Source of the DNA: Ewingella americana ATCC 33852 | Lineage (GTDB): Bacteria > Pseudomonadota > Gammaproteobacteria > Enterobacterales > Enterobacteriaceae | Assembly: GCF_000735345.1 (NCBI RefSeq) | Contig: NZ_JMPJ01000037.1 | Location: forward strand, 1-64,000 | Length of the DNA stretch: 64,000 nucleotides | Direction: 5' to 3' | Shown here: positions 7,361 through 16,411 of the stretch, one piece after another | Layout of the letters: each line of letters begins with the position of its first letter | Position numbering within the stretch: the stretch's first letter is position 1 | Notes under the pieces: generated by a model | Seen by the model: the letters and a program-made list of their open reading frames with translations, nothing else | The model's database searches: none | Told to the model about the DNA's origin: nothing | Program-made: the position numbers and the translations under genes

Positions 7361-8545
7361 TTATTTTTCTGTCAGTTCGGCCAAGGCTTTTTCCGCTAAT
7401 TGCTGGAAATAGACCGCCGCCGGATATATGGCTTTTTCATTCGGATTAAATTTAGGGTGATGCAAGCCAAACTCACTGGCCGAGCCAATGCTGACAAAGG
7501 CGCCGGGCACGTGATGCAGGTAGTGCGCGAAGTCTTCGCCGCCCATTTGCGCCTCGGAAAGCTCAACGTTATAGCCTGACTCACGGGCCGCCTGACTGGC
7601 AAATTCGGCCCAGCGCGGGGTATTAACCACCGCCGGTGGCCCCGGGAACCAGTGCAGTTCGGCTTTCGCGCCAAGAGCCTGCGCCACGCCTTCAATTACT
7701 TGGCGGATTTTGCCGGGGATCTGCTCGCGGATCTCGGCGTTGTGGGTGCGCACCGTGCCTTCTAGGTCAACATCCTGCGGCAGCACGTTCCAAGTATTGC
7801 CACCCTCAATGCGGGTCACGCTGACCACCACTGACTCTTTGGTGCTGAAGTGGCGGCTGACCAAGGTTTGCAGCGCGGTGACAATGTGGCTGGCGGTGAC
7901 GATGCTATCAACACCCTCTTCAGGGTGCGCGGCGTGCGCGCCTTTGCCCGTCACGGTGATTTGGAATCGGTCGACGTTTGCGTAGAACGCGCCACCCTTG
8001 GTGGAGAAGGTGCCGACCGGCAGCTGCGGCGCATTGTGCAGGCCGAAAATGGCGTCGACCTTGTCTAGCGCTCCGGCTTCAATGAGCTGCAATGCGCCGT
8101 TGAAACGCTCTTCAGCAGGCTGGAAGAACAGTCGTACGCGGCCCGGCAGTTGGTCTTCCCGTGCTTTAAGCAGGTAAGCCGCGCCGAGAATCACCGAGGT
8201 GTGGAAGTCATGGCCGCAGGCGTGCATTACGCCAGCCTGCTGTGAGCTAAAAGGCACGCCGGAAATTTCGTTAATTGGCAGGGCGTCGATATCCCCGCGT
8301 AGCGCCACCAAAGGGCCGTCCTGCGGGCCAATCTCGGCCACTACGCCGGTTTTCAAACCGAGATTAAGGATGCGGATCCCGGCCGCGTTCAACCACTGGG
8401 TAATTCGCTTGGTGGTGGCATATTCATGGTTCGACAGCTCCGGGTTTTGATGCAATTCACGGCGCCAGTCGATCAACTGTTGTTCAAGCTTTAAAGGAGT
8501 GAGTGATGCTGCGTCGAGGGTGTCATCGGCAGTATGAAGACTCAT
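7361..8545 (-). CDS. M20-family amidohydrolase (N-acyl-amino-acid deacylase)
   Basis: This 394-residue protein is an M20D peptidase of the hippurate/IAA-amino-acid hydrolase type. RGDIDALPI (about 83-91), HACGHDFH (108-115) and PAEERFNG provide the two-metal site and catalytic Glu. A dimerisation domain follows, then HHPKFNPNE near the C-terminus. No signal peptide is present, so it acts in the cytoplasm. It hydrolyses N-acyl amino acids. Beside the acetyltransferase and flavin monooxygenase it best fits removal of the acetyl group from N-acetylcysteine after oxygenation, as YxeP and YtnL are thought to do in Bacillus. Another acyl-amino-acid substrate cannot be excluded. Confidence 0.9.
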   Translation of the reverse strand: MSLHTADDTLDAASLTPLKLEQQLIDWRRELHQNPELSNHEYATTKRITQWLNAAGIRILNLGLKTGVVAEIGPQDGPLVALRGDIDALPINEISGVPFSSQQAGVMHACGHDFHTSVILGAAYLLKAREDQLPGRVRLFFQPAEERFNGALQLIEAGALDKVDAIFGLHNAPQLPVGTFSTKGGAFYANVDRFQITVTGKGAHAAHPEEGVDSIVTASHIVTALQTLVSRHFSTKESVVVSVTRIEGGNTWNVLPQDVDLEGTVRTHNAEIREQIPGKIRQVIEGVAQALGAKAELHWFPGPPAVVNTPRWAEFASQAARESGYNVELSEAQMGGEDFAHYLHHVPGAFVSIGSASEFGLHHPKFNPNEKAIYPAAVYFQQLAEKALAELTEK

Positions 8546-8810
8546 ATCATTTTAACCTTATGGTATTGGCCGGCGAATAATGGCGGCGGGGAAATTAATG
8601 TCCTGATTAATCCTGACTGCATATTGGCAAATTACTAAATATCGACTGGTTATCTGTTATGCCTTTCGGTTCTCTTTCTGGTTTTATTCCATTAGCTAAT
8701 TATCGAAATAAGAAGGACGGTTTTTATATTTAGGCGGCGATACATTCTGTGGAATTCTTTTGCTATCGCATTTTCATATTGCATCGCAGACCGTAAAAGG
8801 GAGCCTAATT

Positions 8811-10220
8811 ATGAGCCAATCCATTCCTTCTCAATCAGCCGCTAATGCCAAGGTGGCTAACAAGAAAAGCATTAAATTGGGCCTGATGTTGCACGGTGCG
8901 GGCGGCCATATGAATTCATGGCGACATGAAAAAGTCCCTGCCGATGCCAGCGTCAATTTTCCCTATTTCCGTGAGTTGGCGCTTAAAGCCGAAGCCGCTA
9001 ATTTCGATTTCCTGTTTGTCGCCGACGGTTTGCACATCAATGAGAAATCACTGCCGCACTTCCTTAATCGCTTCGAGCCGGTGGCGCTGCTCTCTGCGCT
9101 GGCGTCGGTCACTCACAGCATCGGGCTGGCGGGCACCATTTCCACCTCTTACAGCGACCCCTTCACCGTGGCGCGCCAGTTAGCCAGCATCGATAACATC
9201 AGCAATGGCCGTGCGGGCTGGAACGTGGTGACCTCGCCACTGGCGGGTTCCGCCAAGAACTTTGGCAAAGACCACCCTGAGCACTCACTGCGTTACCAAA
9301 TCGCCGAAGAGTACATCAACGTGGTGCAAGGATTGTGGGACTCATGGGATGACGATGCCTTTATCCGCGACCGCGAAAGCGGGGTGTTTTTCGACGCCGC
9401 CAAGCTGCACAAGCTCAATCACCAAGGGCAGTTCTTCTCGGTGGAAGGGCCGCTCAACATCAAGCGCTCGCCACAGGGCCAGCCGGTGATTTTCCAAGCT
9501 GGCGCCTCGGAGGCCGGTATCGCGCTGGCGGGCAAATCGGCCGATGCGGTTTTCACCAACGCTCGTACCCTGCAAGAAGCGCAGGAGTATTCTGCCAAGT
9601 TGCAGGCGCAGGTGGCGCTACACGGCCGCCATCCGGTGGGCATTTTCCCCGGCATCAGCCCGATTGTCGGCGCGACCGAAGAGGAAGCCGAGGCCAAATA
9701 TCAATATCTGCTGTCCCTCATCTCAGTGGACGACGCGCTGGCCTATCTGGGGCGATTCTTCGACCACCATGACTTCTCCCAATACCCGTTGGATGAGCCT
9801 TTCCCGGACGTCGGCGACTTGGGGCAGAACACTTTCCGCTCCACCACCGACCAGATTAAACGTTCAGCGAAAGAGAAAAACCTGACTCTGCGCGACGTGG
9901 CGTTCCAGACCACGCTGCCGAAAGGCGAGTTCTTCGGCACGCCGGAGCAGGTGGCCGACACCTTTATTCGCTGGGTGGAAGAGGGCGGCGCGGACGGCTT
10001 CATCATTGGCGGGCCGGTGCTGACTGAAGCGCTGGACGACATCACCCGTCTGGTTCTGCCCGTGCTGGCCGATCGTGGCTACTGGCATCCCTCGACGGAG
10101 AGCAAAACTCTGCGCGAGCGGCTGGGTCTGCCGTTCAAGACCAGCCGCTACGCGCAAGTATCCACAAAACAGCAAAAAAATGAGCAGCCGCAGGTTGCCG
10201 CAACATTGACTCATCATTAA
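8811..10220 (+). CDS. FMN-dependent monooxygenase, DszA/SnaA/NtaA family
   Basis: The start is taken at 8811 (MSQSIPSQ), 8 bases after AAAAGGGAG, rather than the open frame reaching 8760. The 469-residue protein is a luciferase-like class C flavin monooxygenase. Landmarks are [21 protein letters not shown], the [11 protein letters not shown] segment typical of the NtaA/SnaA/DszA clan, and [11 protein letters not shown] near the end. It uses reduced FMN from a separate reductase, which is not encoded here. Relatives in the yxe and ytm operons cleave S-substituted N-acetylcysteines. Its placement first in an operon with an amino-acid importer fits that role. The actual substrate is inferred. 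Confidence 0.9.
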   Translation: MSQSIPSQSAANAKVANKKSIKLGLMLHGAGGHMNSWRHEKVPADASVNFPYFRELALKAEAANFDFLFVADGLHINEKSLPHFLNRFEPVALLSALASVTHSIGLAGTISTSYSDPFTVARQLASIDNISNGRAGWNVVTSPLAGSAKNFGKDHPEHSLRYQIAEEYINVVQGLWDSWDDDAFIRDRESGVFFDAAKLHKLNHQGQFFSVEGPLNIKRSPQGQPVIFQAGASEAGIALAGKSADAVFTNARTLQEAQEYSAKLQAQVALHGRHPVGIFPGISPIVGATEEEAEAKYQYLLSLISVDDALAYLGRFFDHHDFSQYPLDEPFPDVGDLGQNTFRSTTDQIKRSAKEKNLTLRDVAFQTTLPKGEFFGTPEQVADTFIRWVEEGGADGFIIGGPVLTEALDDITRLVLPVLADRGYWHPSTESKTLRERLGLPFKTSRYAQVSTKQQKNEQPQVAATLTHH

Positions 10221-10229
10221 GGAATAACT

Positions 10230-11060
10230 ATGGCTCGTTTGGTTTCTGGTAAGGCGTCACTCGCAGCATGGGTTTTACTTTCAATCAGCGGCGTGGCGAG
10301 TTTTGCCGCCCACGCCGATCAACTGTCGGACATTAAAAAGGCCGGGGTGATTAAGGTCGCCACCTTCGACTCCAACCCGCCGTTTGGCTCAGTGGATGCC
10401 AAAACGCATGACATTGTCGGCTATGACGTGGATTTCGCCAAAGCGCTGGCCAATTCACTGGGCGTGAAGCTGCAACTGGTGGCGACTAACCCGGCAAACC
10501 GTATTCCGCTGCTGCAATCGGGCAAGGCTGACATTATCGTGGCTGACATCACCATCACGCCGGAGCGCGCCAAGGTGGTGGACTTCTCCATCCCTTATTT
10601 CGTCACCGGCCAGCAATTCTTGGTGCCAGTTGGTTCACCGGACAAGCTGGATGAATACGCCACGGCGCGCATCGGCGCGGTAAAAGGCACCACCGGAGAG
10701 CAGGAGTTACACACTCGCTTCCCGAAATCTCGCGTGTTGTCGTATGACGATATCCCGCTGGCGCTGTCGGCTCTGCGCAATGGCAACGTGCAGGCTATTA
10801 CTCAGGACAGCACCATTCTGGCTGGCCTGCTCGACGGTGCACCGGACAAGGCTAAATACAAAGTGTTGCCGGATTTACTCAGCAAAGAGGAGATTGGCGT
10901 CGGCGTGAAGAAGGGTGAAACCAACCTGCTGAAAGCAGTCAATGATGAACTGCTCAGTCTGGAGAAGTCCGGCGAAGCGACCACCATTTATAACAACTGG
11001 TTCGGGCCGCAGACCAAGTCACCTCAGCCGCGTTTATTTACGATTCAGGCCAAGAGCTAA
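10230..11060 (+). CDS. Amino-acid/cystine-type ABC transporter substrate-binding protein
   Basis: This is a 276-residue periplasmic protein with a signal peptide cleaved near AHA-D (about residue 29). It has a family 3 binding fold: GVIKVATFDSNPPFG, IVGYDVDFAKALAN, and ADIIVADITITPERAKVVDFS. It resembles FliY/TcyA-type binding proteins for cystine and related amino acids. It lies 9 bases after the monooxygenase gene and precedes its own ATPase and two permeases. This is therefore a second importer, distinct from the minus-strand one, with which it may share or divide substrates. Confidence 0.88.
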   Translation: MARLVSGKASLAAWVLLSISGVASFAAHADQLSDIKKAGVIKVATFDSNPPFGSVDAKTHDIVGYDVDFAKALANSLGVKLQLVATNPANRIPLLQSGKADIIVADITITPERAKVVDFSIPYFVTGQQFLVPVGSPDKLDEYATARIGAVKGTTGEQELHTRFPKSRVLSYDDIPLALSALRNGNVQAITQDSTILAGLLDGAPDKAKYKVLPDLLSKEEIGVGVKKGETNLLKAVNDELLSLEKSGEATTIYNNWFGPQTKSPQPRLFTIQAKS

Positions 11061-11086
11061 GCAAAATAATTAGACAGGCAGGGTTT

Positions 11087-11950
11087 ATGCAACAACCATC
11101 CTCAGCAACCGCAGACTCGTCTGCGGTTTTTTCGTCTCCGGCGGACGGCAAGAAAGCCGTCGCGGTAGAGTTCAAACAGGTGAGTAAATCCTTCGGCGTG
11201 CATCAGGTTATCCAGCAGGTGGATTTGAGCGTGGCGGTGGGGGAAGTGGTGGCGGTCTGCGGGCCGTCCGGCTCGGGCAAGTCGACGCTTATCCGCCTGA
11301 TAAATCATCTGGAAACCCTCAGCAGCGGCGAGATTTTCATTCATCAGCGCCCCACGGCGGGCCTCAGTGGCAAAGCGCTGCGCCAGCTTCGCACTCACAT
11401 TGGCTTTGTTTTCCAGCAATTTAACCTCTACGCCCACCTTGATGCCTTGGATAATGTCAGTCTGGCACTGACCAAGGTCCACGGCTGGAAGCAGGACGCA
11501 GCGCGGCACAAGGCACGCGAGCTGTTAGTCAGAGTTGGGCTGGCTGACCGCGCCCATCATTTCCCCTCTCAGCTGTCTGGCGGCCAACAGCAGCGAGTCG
11601 CCATCGCCCGCGCGCTGGTCACCGATCCCAATATTATTCTGTTTGATGAACCCACCTCGGCGCTGGACCCCGAGATGATTGGCGAAGTGCTGTTGGTAAT
11701 GCAGGAGTTGGCCCACAGCGGCATCACCATGATTGTGGTGACCCATGAGATGAGCTTTGCCCGCGAAATCGCCGACCGCGTGGTGTTTATGGATGGCGGG
11801 CAAATTCTCGAGCAGGCCGACCCGGAGAGCTTCTTCACCCAGCCCCAGCATCCGCGCGCCCGGCGCTTCCTGCAAAAGGTGTTGTTCCCGCTGCGTTCGG
11901 CACAGGAGCAGCTAGCCAAAGAGGGGAAGGTTGATGAACTGGCACCTTGA
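11087..11950 (+). CDS. Polar amino-acid ABC transporter ATP-binding protein
   Basis: This 287-residue ABC ATPase has Walker A GPSGSGKS (about 59-66), VFQQFNLYAH, LSGGQQQR, ILFDEPTSALDPE and VVTHEMSFA, as in GlnQ/HisP proteins. It has an N-terminal extension of about 25 residues rich in Ser and Ala. The last 20 bases overlap the first permease gene, so the two are translationally coupled. It energises the plus-strand importer formed with the genes at 10230, 11931 and 12709. Confidence 0.92.
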   Translation: MQQPSSATADSSAVFSSPADGKKAVAVEFKQVSKSFGVHQVIQQVDLSVAVGEVVAVCGPSGSGKSTLIRLINHLETLSSGEIFIHQRPTAGLSGKALRQLRTHIGFVFQQFNLYAHLDALDNVSLALTKVHGWKQDAARHKARELLVRVGLADRAHHFPSQLSGGQQQRVAIARALVTDPNIILFDEPTSALDPEMIGEVLLVMQELAHSGITMIVVTHEMSFAREIADRVVFMDGGQILEQADPESFFTQPQHPRARRFLQKVLFPLRSAQEQLAKEGKVDELAP

Positions 11951-12719
11951 CTGGGCGGGCGTGCTGACCGGCCAGCCGCTGCAATGGATTATTTCCGGCT
12001 TTCTCACCACTTTATATGTGACGCTGGCCGCCAGCCTGTTGGCGACGCTGCTCACTCTGCTGCTTTTGGTGCTGCGCCTCGCGCCGGGCCGCGTGGGCAG
12101 GGGCGTGGCGGCGGTGTATGTGTCGATTTTCCGCAATACGCCATTGTTAGTACAACTGCTGTTTTGGTATTTCGCCGCCTATGGTGCGCTGCCGCAGGCG
12201 TGGCGATTCTACATTGGCGACGAGCATCCGTGGGCCACCTTGCCGGTCAATATCGCGTGGCTGACGCCGGAGTTTCTCTGCGCCACTTGGGGGCTGGCGC
12301 TGTTTAGCGCGGCATTTATCGTCGAAGAGGTGCAGGCTGGGCTGAACTCGGTGTCCGCCGGGCAGCAAGAAGCGGCGGTGTCTCAAGGTTTTAGCCGCTG
12401 GGCGCTGCTGCGTTACGTGCTGTTGCCGCAAGGGCTGACCAACGCGTGGCAACCGATCACCGGCCAATATCTTAACCTGATGAAGCTGTCGTCGCTGGCC
12501 ACCGGGATTGGCTTCTCGGAGCTGACTTACCAGATAAGCCGCATCGAAAGTTACAACGCCCACGCGCTGGAAGGCTTCGCCATCGGCACCGCGCTCTATT
12601 TACTGCTCGGCTTAGTGATGGGCTGGTTATTTGTCATCTTAGGGCCAAAACGACCGGGGCATCGCCAGCCGCACTCAGCCAACGTTGCCAATGCTGAAGG
12701 AGCGTCGCGTGGAGTTTGA
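11931..12719 (+). CDS. Polar amino-acid ABC transporter permease, subunit 1
   Basis: This 262-residue inner-membrane protein has about five helices and the family strings FRNTPLLVQLLFWYFA near the N-terminus and an EAAVSQGFSRWALLRYVLLPQ coupling loop. This is the HisQ/HisM permease family. It overlaps the ATPase gene by 20 bases and the second permease gene by 11 bases, so the three are co-translated. It probably forms a heterodimer with the next gene product. Confidence 0.9.
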   Translation: MMNWHLDWAGVLTGQPLQWIISGFLTTLYVTLAASLLATLLTLLLLVLRLAPGRVGRGVAAVYVSIFRNTPLLVQLLFWYFAAYGALPQAWRFYIGDEHPWATLPVNIAWLTPEFLCATWGLALFSAAFIVEEVQAGLNSVSAGQQEAAVSQGFSRWALLRYVLLPQGLTNAWQPITGQYLNLMKLSSLATGIGFSELTYQISRIESYNAHALEGFAIGTALYLLLGLVMGWLFVILGPKRPGHRQPHSANVANAEGASRGV

Positions 12720-13401
12720 TTATTCAGTTCTGCATGACAATTTCACCTATCTGCTGTGGGGGCGGGTGGCGGACGGTGAGCCGGGCGGCGTGCTGCTGAC
12801 CTTAATTATGGCTATTTCGGCTGGCGCTATCGCGCTGGCGCTGGGCGTCGGCATGGCGGCGCTGGCATGGCGTTTTGGCGGCTGGACGCGGCGCGTGCTA
12901 TTCGTCTGGGCCGAGTTTATTCGCGGCATTCCGCTGATTTTCGTGATTTTCTGGCTCTACTTTCTGCTGCCGGTGGTGTTTGGCAGCTCAATGCCGGGCG
13001 CGCTGACCGTGATACTGGCGCTGGCGTGGTTCACTTCGGCGGCGGTAATGCACTCGACGCTGGCCGGAATTGAGTCACTGCCCACAGGGCAGAGCGAGGC
13101 GGGGACAGCCTCGGGTTTCAGCCAGTGGCAGATTTTGCGTATTTTGCTGCTGCCGCAGGCATGGCCTAACCTGCTGCCGTCTTACCTCGGCTTGCTTATC
13201 GCGCTATTAAAAGACACTTCGCTGGCGTTTATCGTCAACGTGCCCGAACTCACCACCGTCGCCGGGCAGGTGAATAATCGCGTGCAGATCTACCCGGCAG
13301 AAATCTTCCTGTTTATCGGCCTGATTTACTACCTGTTGTGCGCCACGCTGGCGGCCGTGGCTGGGAGATGGGTAGGGCGGCGGAGGGCCGTGAGCAGCTA
13401 G
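12709..13401 (+). CDS. Polar amino-acid ABC transporter permease, subunit 2
   Basis: I choose the GTG at 12709 because GAAGGAG (12696-12702) stands 6 bases before it; an in-frame ATG at 12685 lacks such a site. The 230-residue protein is a HisM-type permease with EFIRGIPLIFVIFWLYFLLP and the EAGTASGFSQWQILRILLLPQ coupling loop. It completes the second importer. Two weak hairpins (CATCAC/GTGATG at 13451-13470 and GCCT/AGGC at 13485-13499 before TTTTTT) may end the operon. Confidence 0.9.
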   Translation: MEFDYSVLHDNFTYLLWGRVADGEPGGVLLTLIMAISAGAIALALGVGMAALAWRFGGWTRRVLFVWAEFIRGIPLIFVIFWLYFLLPVVFGSSMPGALTVILALAWFTSAAVMHSTLAGIESLPTGQSEAGTASGFSQWQILRILLLPQAWPNLLPSYLGLLIALLKDTSLAFIVNVPELTTVAGQVNNRVQIYPAEIFLFIGLIYYLLCATLAAVAGRWVGRRRAVSS

Positions 13402-13539
13402 GCGAGGGGCGGCTTTCCTTACCAGCTATTTGGATTTGTATCAGAATGTTCATCACGCCGGAGAGTGATGTCAGTGCCGATGTGGCCTTGCTGCGAGGCG
13501 GGTTTTTTATTGCGCATTAAATGTCCAAATATCAATGAT

Positions 13540-13568
13540 AAAAGCCTTTGCAAAACGCAGGGGCTTTT
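13540..13568. terminator. Rho-independent terminator between importer operon and yeeO
   Basis: AAAAGCCTTTGC (13540-13551) pairs with GCAGGGGCTTTT (13557-13568) over 12 positions, two of them G-U, around a 5-base loop. The T-run at the 3' end suits plus-strand termination and the A-run suits the minus strand. An AAAGGAGG motif follows at 13578-13585, but an in-frame stop separates it from the next gene. Confidence 0.75.
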
Positions 13569-13616
13569 ACCATTCTTAAAGGAGGCATCTGACCTCACCT
13601 CATAGCTGGAACTATC

Positions 13617-15029
13617 TTGCAAAACATCAGAGTTACCGTGCAGCACGCGCTGGAGCGCACCAAGTGGTATCACAAACGGCGTTCCTATCGTGTGTTGTTC
13701 TGGCGTGAAATTACTCCTCTGGCAGTACCGATATTTTTTGAAAATATGTGCGTGCTGCTTATGGGGGTGCTCAGCACCTTTCTGGTCAGTTGGTTGGGCA
13801 AGGAAGCGATGGCCGGGGTGGGGTTGGCGGACAGTTTCAATCTGGTAGTGATCGCCTTCTTTGCTGCAATAGACCTCGGTACCACAGTGGTGGTGGCCTT
13901 TAGCCTCGGCAAGTTGGATCGCAAACGCGCGCGCAACGCGGCGCGGCAATCCTTGGTGCTGATGACCCTGTTTGCTTTGCTGTTAGCCATCGGTATTGAG
14001 TTCGCCGGTGAGCACATCATCGACTGGATAGCCGGCAGTGCCGAGCCACAGGTCAAAGCCCTCGCCCTGAATTATCTCACTATTACTGCGTGGAGTTACC
14101 CGGCGGCGGCTATTGCGCTGATTGGCTGCGGGGCGTTGCGCGGTGCCGGTAACACCAAGATCCCGATGCTTATCAACGGCGGGATGAACATTCTCAATAT
14201 TATTATTAGTAGCGTGCTGATCTACGGCTGCTTCGGTTGGGGCGGTCTTGGCTTTTCCGGCGCGGGGCTGGGCCTGACCATTGCCCGCTACATTGGCGCG
14301 GCGGTGGTGATTTATGTGCTGATGATCGGCTTCAACCCGGCGCTACGCATTCCGCTGAAGAGCTATTTCAAACGCCTGAATACCGGCATTTTGATGGAAG
14401 TGCTGAGTATCGGCGTGCCCGCCAGTATTGAATCCGTGCTGTTTAACGGCGGTAAATTGCTGACGCAGGTGTTTGTCGCCGGGATGGGCACCGACGTGAT
14501 TGCCGGTAACTTCATCGCCGCCTCTATTGCCTCGCTGATTAACCTGCCGGGCAACGCCTTGGGCTCGACTTCCACCATTGTGGTCGGCACCCGTCTGGGG
14601 CGCGGGCAGATGGGGCAGGCCGAGCATCAGCTGAAACATATTTTCTGGCTCTCAACCATTGGCCTCTGTGCGCTTTCGCTACTGTCGATGCCGCTGGCGG
14701 GCGTGCTGGCGTCTTTCTATACCAGGGAAGATGACGTTATCCACGTGGTGAAAATGCTGGTGTGGCTGAACGCCGCCTTTATGCCATTCTGGGCCGCCTC
14801 GTGGGTATTACCCGCCGGGCTGAAAGGGGCTCGCGACGCGCGTTTCACCATGTGGGTATCGCTGCTGAGTATGTGGGGTGGGCGCATCGTCGCCGGTTAC
14901 ACCCTCGGCGTGGTGCTCGGCTTCGGCGTCATCGGCATCTGGCTCGGCATGTGCCTCGACTGGATCATTCGCGGCAGCTTCTTCTACTGGAGATTGGCGA
15001 GCGGCAAGTGGCTGTGGAAGTATCGCTGA
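13617..15029 (+). CDS. yeeO: MATE-family exporter YeeO (flavin/dipeptide efflux)
   Basis: This 470-residue, 12-helix MATE transporter matches what I know of E. coli YeeO almost word for word across the core, for example VLFWREITPLAVPIF, FLVSWLGKEAMAGVGLADSFN, GALRGAGNTKIP and SWVLPAGLKGARDAR. YeeO exports FMN/FAD and dipeptides. The start is uncertain. The frame is closed by a TGA at 13590, and the first candidate is TTG at 13617 with a poor ribosome site; GTG at 13638 is an alternative. The N-terminus is much shorter than the annotated E. coli protein, whose extension is itself doubtful. The gene stands alone between two terminators. Confidence 0.88.
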   Translation: MQNIRVTVQHALERTKWYHKRRSYRVLFWREITPLAVPIFFENMCVLLMGVLSTFLVSWLGKEAMAGVGLADSFNLVVIAFFAAIDLGTTVVVAFSLGKLDRKRARNAARQSLVLMTLFALLLAIGIEFAGEHIIDWIAGSAEPQVKALALNYLTITAWSYPAAAIALIGCGALRGAGNTKIPMLINGGMNILNIIISSVLIYGCFGWGGLGFSGAGLGLTIARYIGAAVVIYVLMIGFNPALRIPLKSYFKRLNTGILMEVLSIGVPASIESVLFNGGKLLTQVFVAGMGTDVIAGNFIAASIASLINLPGNALGSTSTIVVGTRLGRGQMGQAEHQLKHIFWLSTIGLCALSLLSMPLAGVLASFYTREDDVIHVVKMLVWLNAAFMPFWAASWVLPAGLKGARDARFTMWVSLLSMWGGRIVAGYTLGVVLGFGVIGIWLGMCLDWIIRGSFFYWRLASGKWLWKYR

Positions 15030-15042
15030 ACCGCCGACAGAC

Positions 15043-15068
15043 AAAAGGCCGCTTCCCAGCGGCCTTTT
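15043..15068. terminator. Strong bidirectional terminator
   Basis: AAAAGGCCGC (15043-15052) pairs perfectly with GCGGCCTTTT (15059-15068) around TTCCCA. It ends yeeO on the plus strand and the anti-sigma gene on the minus strand. Confidence 0.92.
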
Positions 15069-15095
15069 GCTATCTACAGATCAATTCAACTCAAC

Positions 15096-15866
15096 CTAAA
15101 TCGACTGCACATCTCCGGTGAAATGGGCGATGGCCTTCTGTAAGGGGGCGGTTTGTTGGTCGTTGGCCGGACTGATGACCGCGTAGTTATAGCGCTGGTC
15201 GCTCCAGTATTGTGCCATCAGGTTGTCGGTTTTACGCTCGCCTTTGCCAATCACGAACCGGCCGGTGGGGCGGATGTAGTAAGTCACGCGCGTCCCTTTG
15301 GCATCCTGATAAACCACCAGTGCCGCCGGGCCTTGCTCGGTGACCATCAAACGCCCGCCGACCAGATTGAAACCGTAATTCTCCAGATTCGGCGGCAGGG
15401 CGCCGTTGATGAAGTTGCGGCCCATCCAGCTGTCCATCTGCCCCTGATTGCTGGCGACCACGTCCAGCGCTTTGACATTGCCGTCGTTGATTAAACGATA
15501 AGCCTGCACCGCGTCTTCCATCGGCAAGATTTGGCTCTGCACTTCACGGGCATGCAGCTGCCAGCCCGCGATGCCGCCGATGCCCACCGAGAACAGCAGG
15601 CTGAAGGCCATGGACAAGCGCCATTGGCGGGTTTTGCGCATTCGCTGGCGCACCTGCTGTAAATCGCTCGTTCGCGGTGCGGTATGGGGCACAAATTCAT
15701 CGAGTGAAACCCGCAACCTTTGGGCGTCTGCCTGCCATTTTGCCACCTGCGCTGCGGCTTCGGGATGTTTTTGCAGGTAGCGCTCAACTCCTCTTTTTTG
15801 CTCCTCGTCGAGCTGGCCGTCGACATAAGCGTGCAGATCCTGTTCTTCAGGAGGAAGCCTACTCAT
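15096..15866 (-). CDS. Transmembrane anti-sigma factor partner of the adjacent ECF sigma
   Basis: The start at 15866 (MSRLPPEEQD) has GAGGAG upstream and overlaps the sigma gene stop as ATGA. The 256-residue protein has a cytoplasmic N-terminal anti-sigma domain (EEQDLHAYVDGQLDEEQ, then a helical stretch), one membrane helix at about residues 84-104, and a periplasmic C-terminal domain with no known name. The H-x3-C-x2-C zinc motif of ZAS anti-sigma factors is absent, so a redox zinc switch is unlikely. It is the last gene of the catalase-like operon, and would hold the sigma factor at the membrane until a periplasmic signal is sensed. Confidence 0.85.
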   Translation of the reverse strand: MSRLPPEEQDLHAYVDGQLDEEQKRGVERYLQKHPEAAAQVAKWQADAQRLRVSLDEFVPHTAPRTSDLQQVRQRMRKTRQWRLSMAFSLLFSVGIGGIAGWQLHAREVQSQILPMEDAVQAYRLINDGNVKALDVVASNQGQMDSWMGRNFINGALPPNLENYGFNLVGGRLMVTEQGPAALVVYQDAKGTRVTYYIRPTGRFVIGKGERKTDNLMAQYWSDQRYNYAVISPANDQQTAPLQKAIAHFTGDVQSI

Positions 15867-16411
15867 TTCAATCTCCTCAACGCATTTGGCGAAGGCGCGC
15901 CCTCGTCCCATTGCTGCAACTGTTTTCGCGCCCGTGACAAGCGTGACATCACGGTGCCTAAAGGAATATCCAGCGCCTGCGCGGCCTCTTTGTAGCTCAG
16001 GCCCTCTACGCTAATCAGCATCAGCAGGGCACGCTGTTCAACGGGTAACTGGCTGAAGATTAACAGCATATCGTCGTTGATCAGTAACTCTTCGGCGGAC
16101 GCCGCGACGTTGTTTTCTTCGCCGGTAAACAGCGACAGAATGCGTTGAAAACGCCTTTTGCGCCGCTCGCCGTCGATAAACTGCCGGTAAAGAATCGAGA
16201 ACAGCCAAGGGCGCAGGCTTTGCTGATTATCCAGCGTTTTCTTGCCGGTCAGCGCCTTCTCCAGACAAGACTGCACCAGATCTTCCGCCGAGTGTGGATT
16301 GCGGGTCAGCCACAGCGAGAAGCGCTGGAGGTGCGGCAGCATCTCTCTGATTTCATCTTCGGTTAGGGAGTTCACGGGCAGCCCCTCGCTCGGTTGATGT
16401 TTAGCCTTCAT
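15863..16411 (-). CDS. ECF (sigma-70 family) RNA polymerase sigma factor
   Basis: This 182-residue sigma factor has region 2 (WLTRNPHSAEDLVQSCLEKAL, then RPWLFSILYRQFID) and region 4 (LPVEQRALLMLISVEGLSYKEAAQ...GTVMSRLSRARKQL) and lacks regions 1 and 3, as ECF factors do. The ATG at 16411 overlaps the cytochrome gene by 11 bases. A GTG at 16375 with GAGGGG upstream would give the shorter, more family-like start VNSLTEDE. It overlaps the anti-sigma gene by 4 bases. An ECF-like promoter precedes the operon (18090-18115), so positive autoregulation is likely. Confidence 0.92.
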   Translation of the reverse strand: MKAKHQPSEGLPVNSLTEDEIREMLPHLQRFSLWLTRNPHSAEDLVQSCLEKALTGKKTLDNQQSLRPWLFSILYRQFIDGERRKRRFQRILSLFTGEENNVAASAEELLINDDMLLIFSQLPVEQRALLMLISVEGLSYKEAAQALDIPLGTVMSRLSRARKQLQQWDEGAPSPNALRRLK

